This document shows, in pieces, positions 1 through 7,514 of a stretch of DNA of 13,011 bases. Where the stretch lies: assembly GCA_964387535.1 (NCBI GenBank), contig CAYLXH010000057.1, forward strand, positions 1 through 13,011, written 5' to 3'. Numbering within the stretch: position 1 is the first letter of the stretch; every line of letters starts with the position of its first letter. The position numbers were made by a program, and so were the translations under genes. This stretch comes from Butyricicoccus_A sp964387535 (GTDB lineage Bacteria > Bacillota > Clostridia > Oscillospirales > Butyricicoccaceae). The notes beneath the pieces were generated by a model. The model saw only the letters and a list, made by a program, of their open reading frames with translations. It was not told the origin of the DNA and ran no database searches.

Positions 1-463
1 CAAAATCAATAGAGGCCGCTGCCCCGCGCCCAGTAATGATTTTACCGTCCACATAGTATGGATCTGTTCGCAGTTGTGCACATTCCATCTGATCGTTCAC
101 ACTAAAATGGCAGACTGCTTGTTTTTCTCGAAGAATTCCCTTGGCCGACAAAACGGAAGGTGCAGCACAGATTGCTGCCATATAGCAATCATGGTCCAGA
201 CAATGTTGAATGGCTTTGTCAATAATCGGCTGATTAAAATAATTTTTGGTCCCTGGTCCTCCTGGAAGAAAAATCATTTCACAATCAGAAAAATCCACCT
301 CATTCGCTACCATATCGGTCTCTGTGCGAATGCCGAGCTTACTTGTAACGGTTTTTCCCATGACGCCAACCCGTGTCACTGAAATCCCTGCACGGCTGAG
401 CATATCGAGCGGCGCAATCATTTCCGTATCTTCATATCCATCTACTAAAAAGATATAAACCAT
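1..463 (-). CDS. DJ-1/PfpI (ThiJ) family protein, C-terminus cut by window edge
   Basis: Reading from the ATG at 463 gives 154 residues open to the window edge, so the C-terminus is missing (full-length relatives are about 180-190 aa). The family has a flavodoxin-like fold and includes deglycase/chaperone-like proteins and cysteine-dependent hydrolases; the true substrate is unknown. Visible hallmarks are the start MVYIFLVDGYEDTE, an acidic residue (Glu14) matching the conserved Glu that hydrogen-bonds the reactive cysteine, an FLPGGPGT loop at 65-72, and the nucleophile elbow AICAAPS with Cys99. The GRGAAAS stretch near 145-151 matches the late conserved Gly/Ser segment. An AGAGGGG ribosome site lies about 9 nt upstream of the ATG. 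The gene starts 22 nt after the acetyltransferase gene and is probably the last or near-last gene of the wecG operon. Family is secure; function is not. Confidence 0.9.
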   Translation of the reverse strand, partial: MVYIFLVDGYEDTEMIAPLDMLSRAGISVTRVGVMGKTVTSKLGIRTETDMVANEVDFSDCEMIFLPGGPGTKNYFNQPIIDKAIQHCLDHDCYMAAICAAPSVLSAKGILREKQAVCHFSVNDQMECAQLRTDPYYVDGKIITGRGAAASIDF

Positions 464-485
464 ATCCTATTTCCCCTCTCTATCT

Positions 486-1310
486 TTAATTAAACAGCAA
501 ATTAAAATAGCCGGGCTGAATCGGTTGTTCTGTGTGCGAACGCAAACAGCCCAAGCGGCTCTGTGCTCCAGGCACCGTTATTTTTATTTCGCTCTTGCCC
601 AGATACCATAAAACAGCGTTTGCCATCTGTTCCGGATCCGTACAAAGCAATTCCTGCGCCCACAGGCCGTCCGCCACATTCCAAACGAATGCATAACCGA
701 CCAATTCCCCACAACGAGAGAACCATCCTAGTACCGTTCCCCCAAGAGCCTGAAACATCTGGATTTGATCCTCCCAATTTTGTCTGCTTCGCATCAAGTG
801 CGGCATTGGAAGCGAGGCAGTATACAAAGACTGCATCGTATTCCAGTCCTTTTTGGTCAACGGGCGAACGGTTCCTTCCGGACGCGCTGAACCGGTACAG
901 CCAATGGTATCATTGGAAACATAAAACGCCGTTTCATACCCATACTGCTGATAAAAATCATACAACCACGGTTCTGCCGGAATTAATATGGATGCTGCCC
1001 GTCCCATCTTCTGGTCAATCCGAAAGGATTCCCGAAGCAACATCGCCATATATCCTTGACGCCGATATTCCGGAGCAGTACAAGCCCCATAAATATAAGT
1101 GACCTCCGAGATGGAAGTGCCATCTTGGTACTGATAGGGAAGCATTTGCAGCATTGCACATAACACATCACTCTCATAAAGAAGTAACGTCTGTTCTGGA
1201 CGATACTGATTGGCAAAAAACCATTCCGAAAAAGCCGGATCATCGCCAAAGCAGCGGTTCCACAAAGCAATCACTTTTGTTGTATCCTCCGCAGTGGCAA
1301 ATCGAATCAT
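486..1310 (-). CDS. GNAT family N-acetyltransferase
   Basis: This 274-residue protein has an N-terminal GNAT domain that would transfer an acetyl group from acetyl-CoA to an amine. The N-terminus (IRFATAEDTTKVIALWNRCFGDD) is typical of Eis-like/GNAT proteins. Motif A for acetyl-CoA binding is YIYGACTAPEYRRQGYMAMLL at about 73-92, with the R-R-Q-G-Y-M pyrophosphate loop. A YDFYQQYGYE segment at 117-126 matches the end of the GNAT core. The remaining ~140 residues form a second, weaker GNAT-like or SCP2-like half, as in two-domain Eis-type acetyltransferases, but I see no motif that fixes it. The ATG is preceded by AAGGAG at 8 nt spacing. It lies 26 nt after the kinase gene and 22 nt before the DJ-1 gene, so co-transcription is likely. 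The acceptor substrate cannot be inferred. Confidence 0.88.
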   Translation of the reverse strand: MIRFATAEDTTKVIALWNRCFGDDPAFSEWFFANQYRPEQTLLLYESDVLCAMLQMLPYQYQDGTSISEVTYIYGACTAPEYRRQGYMAMLLRESFRIDQKMGRAASILIPAEPWLYDFYQQYGYETAFYVSNDTIGCTGSARPEGTVRPLTKKDWNTMQSLYTASLPMPHLMRSRQNWEDQIQMFQALGGTVLGWFSRCGELVGYAFVWNVADGLWAQELLCTDPEQMANAVLWYLGKSEIKITVPGAQSRLGCLRSHTEQPIQPGYFNLLFN

Positions 1311-1336
1311 AGTACCTTCTCCTTATTGGTATACGG

Positions 1337-1996
1337 TCAGTGCAGTACGGCACAAACCTTTTGAATTAACTCGGAGGAAATCTCCTCAACAGAACGAATC
1401 TTCTCTCCCTCTGTGCAGCAAATGCGATGCCAGCCAAAGCGGTCAGCCAGTAGTGAGGCTGTTTCATAGCATTTGCGCAGATAGGCAATATCATTCTCAT
1501 GAATGTCAATCTGTTTCCCCTGTCGATGTAACAACAATTCCTTCGCGGCCTCGGTCGGCATATCCAAAAAAAATACGGCATCCGGTTTCGGAATTCCCAT
1601 AATCCGGTACTCAAAATCGAACAGCCAATTTAAATAATCTTCCTGCTCTGCATCTGCCAGCTTGGACGTCTGGTGAATCGCATTCGATGTAGTATAACGA
1701 TCTGCCAAGACCAGCCCACCAGCTTCATAATAGTCTTTCCAGTCCTTCCGATACGACGCAAAACGATCCACAGCAAAGAAGGTAGACGCAGCATACGCTG
1801 ATACATCTTCCGGATGCTTTCCAAATTCTCCATTCAGATACATACGGATCAACGCAGAGGATTCTTCCTGATATCTCGGAAACACAAGCCGTCGATATTC
1901 CATTTTCTGCTGCTCCATCCAACTGCACAGCCGCAAAAACTGTGTCGATTTTCCGGATGCATCGGTGCCTTCCAGCACAATCAGCCTGCCGCTCAT
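1337..1996 (-). CDS. tmk: Thymidylate kinase-like deoxynucleotide kinase
   Basis: I place the start at the ATG at 1996, giving 219 residues; an upstream in-frame ATG at 2089 would add 31 residues encoded inside thyX and lacks support. The chosen ATG overlaps the thyX stop codon in an ATGA and has a GAGGGA ribosome site, so translation is coupled to thyX. The protein is a P-loop nucleoside monophosphate kinase: Walker A GTDASGKST at 10-18, the DRF segment at 77-79, and ADRYTTSNAIHQ at 98-109, which is the dTMP-kinase DR-Y motif that orients the nucleotide, then a LID-like RQGKQID region. It would phosphorylate dTMP to dTDP. The P-loop (TDASGKST rather than the usual IDGSGKTT) places it in a divergent subgroup, so another deoxynucleotide is possible. 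Placement right behind thyX supports dTMP as substrate. Confidence 0.85.
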   Translation of the reverse strand: MSGRLIVLEGTDASGKSTQFLRLCSWMEQQKMEYRRLVFPRYQEESSALIRMYLNGEFGKHPEDVSAYAASTFFAVDRFASYRKDWKDYYEAGGLVLADRYTTSNAIHQTSKLADAEQEDYLNWLFDFEYRIMGIPKPDAVFFLDMPTEAAKELLLHRQGKQIDIHENDIAYLRKCYETASLLADRFGWHRICCTEGEKIRSVEEISSELIQKVCAVLH

Positions 1997-2766
1997 TGTT
2001 GTCCCTCTCGAATCGCCTGATACTTTTTGCGCACAAGTTCTGCTTGTCCACACGTCATCTTCCCCTCCGTACATGGACCACAAGTGCAAGAAGGTCCTGC
2101 ATTACGAAATAAGGTCGGTGCAACCGCATAAACGAGGCGATACATCTCCTCTGCCAGTTCGCGAATTTCCCACTGCGCACGGTTGCAACAGCGCAATTGA
2201 AAAAAGTTATACAGAGAGCGCGCATTGGCTGTCATCACAATTTTGGTTGTACAAGCATTGGGAAGGACATAGCGGGCATCTTCGATCGCCTTTTTTTCAG
2301 CTTTGCGCACCGCTTCTTTTTCTGAACAGCCTTCATCAAGAAATCTCTGCTTGTGTTTTTTCATAAGAATCGACGTCAGCTCGTCGTAGGTTTTCTGATC
2401 ATCCTCCATCGCCTGACGAAACAGCGCGCACGCTTCCGGATCATCCTCAATTTCATGCGGTATCACATACTCAAATCCGTGCTCTCCAACATAGCGCTGC
2501 GACTGCACACTGAACGACGCCATGCGATGGCGAGTAATCTGCGCCAACAGCGATCGTGAAACCCCCTCCATAGCAAAGGTAAACGATGCGTGCTCAATCG
2601 GGCTGGCGTGACCAATTTCCGTCAGCATTGTCAGAAAGGATTCGGTTTTTTCCGATGTCAATCCCTCCATCAATGTGTCCACAGAGGTTGCAGAATAACA
2701 ATTTTTCGCCGCTGCCGAAACAATTGTCTCTGGCATAGGTGTATAGGCAATCAGCTTGACATTCAT
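1993..2766 (-). CDS. thyX: Flavin-dependent thymidylate synthase ThyX
   Basis: ThyX makes dTMP from dUMP using methylene-tetrahydrofolate, FAD and NADPH, replacing the unrelated ThyA. The 257-residue protein carries the ThyX signature RHRMASFSVQS (Arg79-His-Arg81 followed by Ser89), which binds dUMP and the flavin. Other conserved parts are the early ASPIEHASFTF segment (54-64) and the NARSLYNFFQLRCCNRAQWEIR segment in the C-terminal half, including the substrate-binding R...Q/N pattern. The C-terminal tail is cysteine-rich (CTCGPCTEGKMTCG), a feature I associate with clostridial ThyX proteins. Its ATG overlaps the wecG stop codon (ATGA) and its own stop overlaps the kinase start in the same way, so the three genes form a translationally coupled block. 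Confidence 0.96.
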   Translation of the reverse strand: MNVKLIAYTPMPETIVSAAAKNCYSATSVDTLMEGLTSEKTESFLTMLTEIGHASPIEHASFTFAMEGVSRSLLAQITRHRMASFSVQSQRYVGEHGFEYVIPHEIEDDPEACALFRQAMEDDQKTYDELTSILMKKHKQRFLDEGCSEKEAVRKAEKKAIEDARYVLPNACTTKIVMTANARSLYNFFQLRCCNRAQWEIRELAEEMYRLVYAVAPTLFRNAGPSCTCGPCTEGKMTCGQAELVRKKYQAIREGQQ

Positions 2767-3500
2767 GTATCATCTCTCCCGGTCAATCGTTCTTTTGCTG
2801 CGCAGACGAGAAACAGGGGGAGCTTCGCCATACGCTTATAACGCCACGGCTCTTTTTTCAAACGATACAACCATTCCAAACCATGGTTGACATAAAATTC
2901 CGGTGCTCGCTTCGCTACCCCGGCATAAATATCCAGCGAACCTCCCAGTCCGCAGAATAACGTCGCCGGAATATCCTGCAGGTGCTTCTGTATAAAATAC
3001 TCCTGCTTTGGTGCTCCCAGACAGACCAGAATCAAATCCACCGGTCCAACCGCCTTTACGGCATCAACAACTTCCTGTTCATCCTCAAAGTAACCGTCAT
3101 GACAACCCGCAATCCGCAGTCCCGGATACTGTTTCCATAAATTCTGCGCCGCTTGCTTGGCAACGCCGGGTTTGGCACCGAGCAGATACAGGCTTCGCTT
3201 TTCTTTCGCCATTTCTGCCATCAAATCGACAGCAAACTCTACACCGGCAACCTTTTCATAAATGGGCTTACCCTGAATTTTTGCGGCATGTAAAATGCCT
3301 ACCCCATCTGGCAATGACAGTGACGCTCCATTGAGCAGTTTTTTTAATTGTGGATCATTGCGTGCCATGTATACAATTTCCGAATTCGGAGTAACAATAT
3401 ATCCCTTTCGATGTTCTCGAATCTGCTGCATGGCCAATGTCACTGCCTCCGCCTTCGAGACAGCGTCAAATTTGACACCCATAATTGAAACCTTGCTCAT
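2763..3500 (-). CDS. WecG/TagA/CpsF family (GT26) glycosyltransferase
   Basis: This 245-residue protein belongs to the GT26 family, which transfers N-acetylmannosamine or a related sugar to a lipid-linked GlcNAc at the inner membrane face in wall teichoic acid or surface polysaccharide synthesis. Family marks are the FDAVSKAEAV opening, the VTPNSEIVYMAR motif (36-47), LPDGVGI with Asp65, which matches the proposed catalytic aspartate of TagA, and the LLGAKPGVA (115-123) and LVCLGAPKQEYFI loops. The basic and hydrophobic C-terminal tail (GLEWLYRLKKEPWRYKRM...) is the membrane-targeting appendage of the family. It is the first gene after a consensus promoter and has a GGGGAGG ribosome site. No other wall polysaccharide genes are nearby, so acceptor and sugar are unknown; TagA-like is the best description. 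Confidence 0.93.
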   Translation of the reverse strand: MSKVSIMGVKFDAVSKAEAVTLAMQQIREHRKGYIVTPNSEIVYMARNDPQLKKLLNGASLSLPDGVGILHAAKIQGKPIYEKVAGVEFAVDLMAEMAKEKRSLYLLGAKPGVAKQAAQNLWKQYPGLRIAGCHDGYFEDEQEVVDAVKAVGPVDLILVCLGAPKQEYFIQKHLQDIPATLFCGLGGSLDIYAGVAKRAPEFYVNHGLEWLYRLKKEPWRYKRMAKLPLFLVCAAKERLTGRDDT

Positions 3501-3544
3501 AGAAGCCTCCCCATTTTCTTCTGTCAGACAATCTAAGTCAATTT

Positions 3545-3573
3545 ATTATATCGTATCTCTCACATTTTATCAA
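3545..3573 (-). promoter_or_regulatory. SigA-type promoter of the wecG-thyX-tmk operon
   Basis: On the minus strand a TTGATA -35 box (3573-3568) is separated by exactly 17 nt from a perfect TATAAT -10 box (3550-3545). Transcription would start near 3538, leaving a leader of about 38 nt before the wecG ATG. It sits just after the tyrS terminator, so the two units are separately controlled. Confidence 0.85.
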
Positions 3574-3606
3574 GGAATGATACCACAGAAAGGCCGAATA
3601 TCCCCC

Positions 3607-3657
3607 AAAAAGAAAAAATCTCTGCAAACCGGCTGTACATTAGCCGATTTGCAGAGA
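3607..3657 (-). terminator. Intrinsic terminator of tyrS
   Basis: A 16-bp stem (arms 3642-3657 and 3619-3634, with one U-G wobble in the minus-strand RNA) closes a 7-nt loop and is followed on the minus strand by TTTTTTCTTTTT. It begins 9 nt after the tyrS stop codon. The plus-strand side has no U-tract, so it acts for tyrS only. Confidence 0.93.
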
Positions 3658-3665
3658 AAATTCCA

Positions 3666-4895
3666 TTATAGCGTTACCTTATGAAAAGTCTTTTTTCCCT
3701 TTTTGATCATCATTCCGTCCCCGGAAAAGCTATCCAGTCCAAACGTCGCATAAACATCAGTAACCTTCACATCATTGATCGTTAAGCCTCCCTGTTCAAT
3801 CAGGCGGCGGACTTTTCCCTTTGACTCGACGAGCTTGGTCTTAACCATCAAATCCAACACTGCAATCTGTCCATCGGTCAGATCATCTTCGCTTAGTTTG
3901 GTTGTCGGCATGTTTCCGGCAGCAGTTCCGCCGGCAAATGCTGCCTTTGCTGCCTCCAGTGCCTTATCTGCTTCCTCTTTGCCATGAACCATAGAAGTAA
4001 TCTCATATGCCAGTTTTTCTTTTGCCTTGTTCAAACCAGCACCCTCTAATGTCTCATACTCGGCAATTTCATCGAGCGGCATAAATGTCAACATCTTCAT
4101 GACGCGAATGACATCTGCATCATTGATGTTTCGCCAATACTGGAAGAACTCATACGGCGAGGTCTTTTTCGGGTCAAGCCAAACCGCACCCTTCTCCGTT
4201 TTGCCCATCTTCTTGCCTTCCGAAGTCGTCAACAAGGTAAACGTAAGACCATAGGCATCGTCCTTGCCATCCACACGGCGAATCAGATCGGCACCATTGA
4301 TAATGTTCGACCACTGATCATCGCCGCCAAGTTCCAGATGACAATCATGATTGCGATACAGATACAGGAAATCATAGCTTTGAAGCAGCATATAATTGAA
4401 CTCAATAAAACTCAATCCTTTTTCCAGGCGACTCTTAAAGCACTCTGCCGTCAACATACGGTTAACCGAGAAATGAACGCCAACTTCACGCAAAAAGTCC
4501 ATATAATTGAACTTCAGAATCCAATCCGCATTGTTCAGCATCAGCGCGGTACCATCGTCAAAATTTACCAAGCGGCGCATTTGTTCGCGGAAGCATTCCG
4601 CATTGTGGTTAATCTCTTCTTTTGTCAGCATTTTGCGCATATCCGTTTTTCCAGTCGGGTCGCCGATCATCGTCGTGCCCCCGCCAATCAGCGCAATCGG
4701 GCGGTGTCCGGCCTGCTGTAAACGCGCCATGACAACCAGCTGCAAAAAATGGCCAACATGCAAACTGTCTGCTGTCGCATCAAACCCAATGTAAAATGTG
4801 GTCTGATGGTTATCCAGAAGATCACGGACTTTTTCTTCATCGGTGCACTGAGCAATCAAGCCGCGTGCCTGTAATTCTTCATATACCTGAGACAT
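3666..4895 (-). CDS. tyrS: Tyrosyl-tRNA synthetase
   Basis: This class I synthetase charges tRNA-Tyr with tyrosine in the cytosol. At 409 residues it has the normal bacterial length. The Rossmann catalytic core shows the HIGH motif as HVGH (46-49), the conserved IGGGTTMIGDPTGK stretch (70-83), the tyrosine pocket residues in ELGGDDQWSN (188-197) and the KMSKS loop as KMGKT (229-233). A C-terminal S4 RNA-binding domain occupies about 340-400 (VRRLIEQGGLTINDVKV). The ATG at 4895 has an AAAGGGAA ribosome site upstream. It stands alone between a T-box leader with its own promoter and a strong terminator, so expression should rise when uncharged tRNA-Tyr accumulates. Nothing appears truncated. Confidence 0.98.
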   Translation of the reverse strand: MSQVYEELQARGLIAQCTDEEKVRDLLDNHQTTFYIGFDATADSLHVGHFLQLVVMARLQQAGHRPIALIGGGTTMIGDPTGKTDMRKMLTKEEINHNAECFREQMRRLVNFDDGTALMLNNADWILKFNYMDFLREVGVHFSVNRMLTAECFKSRLEKGLSFIEFNYMLLQSYDFLYLYRNHDCHLELGGDDQWSNIINGADLIRRVDGKDDAYGLTFTLLTTSEGKKMGKTEKGAVWLDPKKTSPYEFFQYWRNINDADVIRVMKMLTFMPLDEIAEYETLEGAGLNKAKEKLAYEITSMVHGKEEADKALEAAKAAFAGGTAAGNMPTTKLSEDDLTDGQIAVLDLMVKTKLVESKGKVRRLIEQGGLTINDVKVTDVYATFGLDSFSGDGMMIKKGKKTFHKVTL

Positions 4896-4943
4896 ACTTT
4901 AATTCCCTTTCTGTGTTACCCACAAAACTTTTTTGTAAAGAGT

Positions 4944-4978
4944 AAAAAAACTCGTCCTTTTGTGATCAAAAGGACGAG
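4944..4978 (-). terminator. T-box regulated intrinsic terminator before tyrS
   Basis: A perfect 12-bp stem (arms 4967-4978 and 4951-4962, loop 4963-4966) is followed on the minus strand by seven T residues (4950-4944). The upstream arm is close to the T-box sequence, so formation of the antiterminator by uncharged tRNA-Tyr would disrupt it. Confidence 0.95.
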
Positions 4979-5259
4979 CTATTGTCGTGATACCACCTAA
5001 TGTTCATACACAGCTCACACTGTGTACCTCAGCAGGTATGTAAACATACCCCAGCCTGTAACGGTGCTCTCCGTCGTGACCTACTGAGCCAAAACAGCCG
5101 TTCGACACGAAACTCCGAGATGTATTCACATTGCCATCCTCGCGCCTTTCACCAGCCGGCTGCTCTCTGTCAGAATGCAATCAATGCTACTCGTTCTCAT
5201 CATTGCTTTTTAAATATTTGATTCATCCAATCGTACATGTTTGCTAAATGGAATAAAGC
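4944..5259 (-). ncRNA. Tyrosyl T-box riboswitch leader
   Basis: The leader of tyrS has all main T-box parts on the minus strand. Stem I begins near 5205, with the AGAGAG element at 5168-5163 and the distal GGTGAAAGG region. The specifier UAC (Tyr) is at 5124-5122 inside GTGAATACATC, flanked by the returning strand CTCGGAGTTTCGT. The conserved T-box sequence AGGTGGTATCACG is at 4998-4986; its UGGU would pair with ACCA, the end of tRNA-Tyr with an A discriminator. A terminator hairpin with a U-run follows. The specifier and UGGU both agree with tyrosine, so the identity is firm. The 5' end is estimated from the promoter. Confidence 0.95.
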
Positions 5260-5265
5260 AACTAA

Positions 5266-5294
5266 CTTATATCATAAAAATCAACAGAAGTCAA
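5266..5294 (-). promoter_or_regulatory. SigA-type promoter of the T-box/tyrS unit
   Basis: TTGACT (5294-5289) and TATAAG (5271-5266) are separated by 17 nt on the minus strand. The start near 5259 gives a leader of about 360 nt. The promoter begins only 33 nt after the recN stop, with no obvious recN terminator between, so read-through from recN into the T-box is possible. Confidence 0.8.
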
Positions 5295-5326
5295 GGGTAG
5301 CATCAGATTTTCTGAGTAACGCGCAC

Positions 5327-7033
5327 TTATGTTTCCGCTGTTCCCCAGTCACGACGCTTCCAATGCTCTGCCTGTTCCAGAAGCTCTTCTGCATTGCGCA
5401 CAGACGTTTCTGTGACCTCAGCCCCCGAAATCATGCGTGCCAGTTCCTCACTTCGCTCTGTACCCTCAATGGGCTCCACACTGGTAAATGTCCGATCTGT
5501 CATGACATTCTTTTGAATCAACAAATGATGGTCTCCCATCGCTGCAATCTGCGGCAAATGTGTCACACAGAGGGTCTGTTTTGTGCAGGAAATATTGCTC
5601 AACTTCTGCGCAATTTTCTGTGCCGCGCGGCCACTGACACCTGCATCAATCTCATCAAAAATCCAGGTTCCAACATCTTCCGCACTGGCAAGAACATTTT
5701 TTATAGCAAGCATGATGCGAGACAGCTCACCGCCAGAGGCAATTTTGGACAGAGGTTTTACCGGTTCTCCGGGATTCGTAGAAATCAAGAAACGAACCTG
5801 ATCCATACCATTGACATTTAACTTTGTCTGCGGCTGAATTGAAATAGAAAATCGAACCTTTTCCATATTGAGATCTGCAAGCTGTTCTTCAATTTTTTCT
5901 TCCAGAATACGCGCTGACGTCCTGCGAAGCTGAGAGAGCTCCAATGCAATATCTCTCGCTTGCTGTAAGATCTCGTGGTACTCCGTAACGAGCTTTTCCT
6001 TGTGATCCTCGGAATTCTCCAAGACATCCAATTCGGAAGCAGCTGCGTCGCAATACACCAAAACATCTTCCACGGTGGCTCCATATTTATGCTCCAGCCG
6101 ATAGATAACATCCAGCCGATTATCAACCTCTTCCTGCTCACTCTCTGAAAAGTCAATATTCAGTGCAAGCTCTGAGACCGCCGCTGCAAGGTCTTCCGAA
6201 AGATACTGCAATTCATTGGCCTTTTGATATAAAGCCGAGATCTCCTCCGAATACGACGAAATTTTCGCCATTGCCTCTGTCGTACGGCTGATCTGAGCGC
6301 ACGCGCCTTCGCACTCTTCCGTGCCAGAAAGCATCTGGTTTGCTGTATTCAGCGCAGCTGCCAGCTTCCCAGCATTTTCAAAAAATTGCTTCCGTTCTTT
6401 TAGCAGCTCTTCTTCCCCGACTTTCAGCTCAGCTGCAGTGATTTCGTCAAATTGGTAACGCAGCATATCAATCCGCTGCGCGCGTTCCTGCTCACTGTGA
6501 TCCAATTCGCGAATTTTTCTGCGAAGCTCAAACAAACGGTGATATTTCGGGCGAAACTGTTCCACTAAATCAGCAGCATTGCAGAACCGATCCAAAAACT
6601 CAATATGATAGTCATCCTGCATCAACTTCTGTCCATCATGCTGCCCGTGAATATTAATGAGATATGGGCTAAGCTGGCGAAGAATAGAAGCCGAAACCGG
6701 CTTCATGTTTACCCGACAAATGCTGCGGCCGGAAGTGCTCAGTTCCCGTTGGATATGAACCGACTTCGTGTCCTCTCCCTCTAGCCCAAGCCGCTCAATT
6801 TCCATTTGCAGCTCTGGAGCAATATCGTCAAATATCGCACTAACAAATCCCTTTTTCGCGCCGTTTCGGATCAACTCTTTGCTGGTTCGCTGTCCCATAA
6901 TGGCTCCAATCGAGTCAATAATCATCGACTTGCCAGCACCAGTCTCACCCGTCATAACAGTGAATCCCGGTTGAAATAGTATATCTGCCTGTTCAATCAC
7001 AGCAATGTTTTCAATATGAAGAAGGCTCAGCAT
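5327..7033 (-). CDS. recN: DNA repair protein RecN
   Basis: RecN is an SMC-like ATPase acting at double-strand breaks, where it binds and tethers DNA ends before RecA-mediated repair. The 568-residue protein has the N-terminal ATPase half (LLHIENIAVIEQ, Walker A GETGAGKS at 29-36, QHDGQ near 155), a central coiled-coil rich in Glu, Leu and Lys (about 165-390), and the C-terminal ATPase half with the ABC signature IASGGELSR (431-439), Walker B TWIFDEIDAGVSG (456-468) and the switch histidine in CVTHLPQIAA. Length is normal for the family. The ATG at 7033 is 10 nt after argR; the ribosome site AAGGAG overlaps the argR stop codon, indicating coupling. It is the last gene of the OLE-dxs operon, its usual place after argR in Clostridia. 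Confidence 0.97.
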   Translation of the reverse strand: MLSLLHIENIAVIEQADILFQPGFTVMTGETGAGKSMIIDSIGAIMGQRTSKELIRNGAKKGFVSAIFDDIAPELQMEIERLGLEGEDTKSVHIQRELSTSGRSICRVNMKPVSASILRQLSPYLINIHGQHDGQKLMQDDYHIEFLDRFCNAADLVEQFRPKYHRLFELRRKIRELDHSEQERAQRIDMLRYQFDEITAAELKVGEEELLKERKQFFENAGKLAAALNTANQMLSGTEECEGACAQISRTTEAMAKISSYSEEISALYQKANELQYLSEDLAAAVSELALNIDFSESEQEEVDNRLDVIYRLEHKYGATVEDVLVYCDAAASELDVLENSEDHKEKLVTEYHEILQQARDIALELSQLRRTSARILEEKIEEQLADLNMEKVRFSISIQPQTKLNVNGMDQVRFLISTNPGEPVKPLSKIASGGELSRIMLAIKNVLASAEDVGTWIFDEIDAGVSGRAAQKIAQKLSNISCTKQTLCVTHLPQIAAMGDHHLLIQKNVMTDRTFTSVEPIEGTERSEELARMISGAEVTETSVRNAEELLEQAEHWKRRDWGTAET

Positions 7034-7043
7034 GTCAGGCTCC

Positions 7044-7496
7044 TTATTTCAAAATTGCACGGGTATCTTCTTCCAGTGTCAAAGCGCTTTCGGTATCACG
7101 CATAACAATAAATACCGTATCATCACCCGCAAGCGTGCCTACCACCTGCGGAATGTGCATAGAATCAATGGCGATAGCAGCCGCAGATCCAAGCGCTGGC
7201 AGAGTTTTAATCACAACAATGTTCTGTGCACTGTCAATGCTCGTTACACATTCCCGAAAAATATTGCGCAGACGTCCGGAAAAGCTGCTTTCCGTCTCTT
7301 TTGAAGAGGTCGTATAATAGTATTTCCCGTTGGCGGAAAGCGTTTTAACTAAACGCAGTTCCTTAATATCACGGGACACCGTCGCCTGGGTCGTATCATA
7401 ACCCAAACTGCACAGTCGTGCGGAAAGCTCTTCTTGGGTCTCAATTTCATTATGCTCAATTAAATCCAGAATTTTTGCCTGTCGTTGAAATTTCAT
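7044..7496 (-). CDS. argR: Arginine repressor ArgR
   Basis: ArgR is a hexameric arginine-sensing regulator that represses arginine biosynthesis and often activates catabolism. The 150-residue length is standard. Residues 1-70 form the winged helix-turn-helix, with recognition segment TQATVSRDIKELRLVK (36-51) including the conserved Ser-Arg pair at 41-42. The C-terminal oligomerisation and arginine-binding domain carries VVGTLAGDDTVFIV (118-131) with the adjacent Asp125-Asp126 that bind arginine. It starts 18 nt after nadK; the ribosome site is weak (GAGTGAT), so expression may depend on re-initiation from nadK. Arginine genes are absent here; the position between nadK and recN reflects a conserved clostridial cluster rather than local control. 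Confidence 0.96.
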   Translation of the reverse strand: MKFQRQAKILDLIEHNEIETQEELSARLCSLGYDTTQATVSRDIKELRLVKTLSANGKYYYTTSSKETESSFSGRLRNIFRECVTSIDSAQNIVVIKTLPALGSAAAIAIDSMHIPQVVGTLAGDDTVFIVMRDTESALTLEEDTRAILK

Positions 7497-7514
7497 AGCA
7501 TATCACTCATTCAA

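Noticed and set aside
563..1102. 179-codon plus-strand frame opposite the acetyltransferase
   Set aside because: Low-complexity shadow of the GNAT gene with no supporting signals.
1997..2089. 31-residue extension of the thymidylate kinase
   Set aside because: Encoded within thyX in another frame; the ATGA-coupled start at 1996 gives the standard N-terminus just before the P-loop.
5303..5315. TCAGA-TTT-TCTGA hairpin as a recN terminator
   Set aside because: Only 5 bp with no U-tract on the minus strand.
5237..5821. 194-codon plus-strand frame opposite recN
   Set aside because: Antisense shadow of recN; no ribosome site or recognisable features, while recN motifs are clear.
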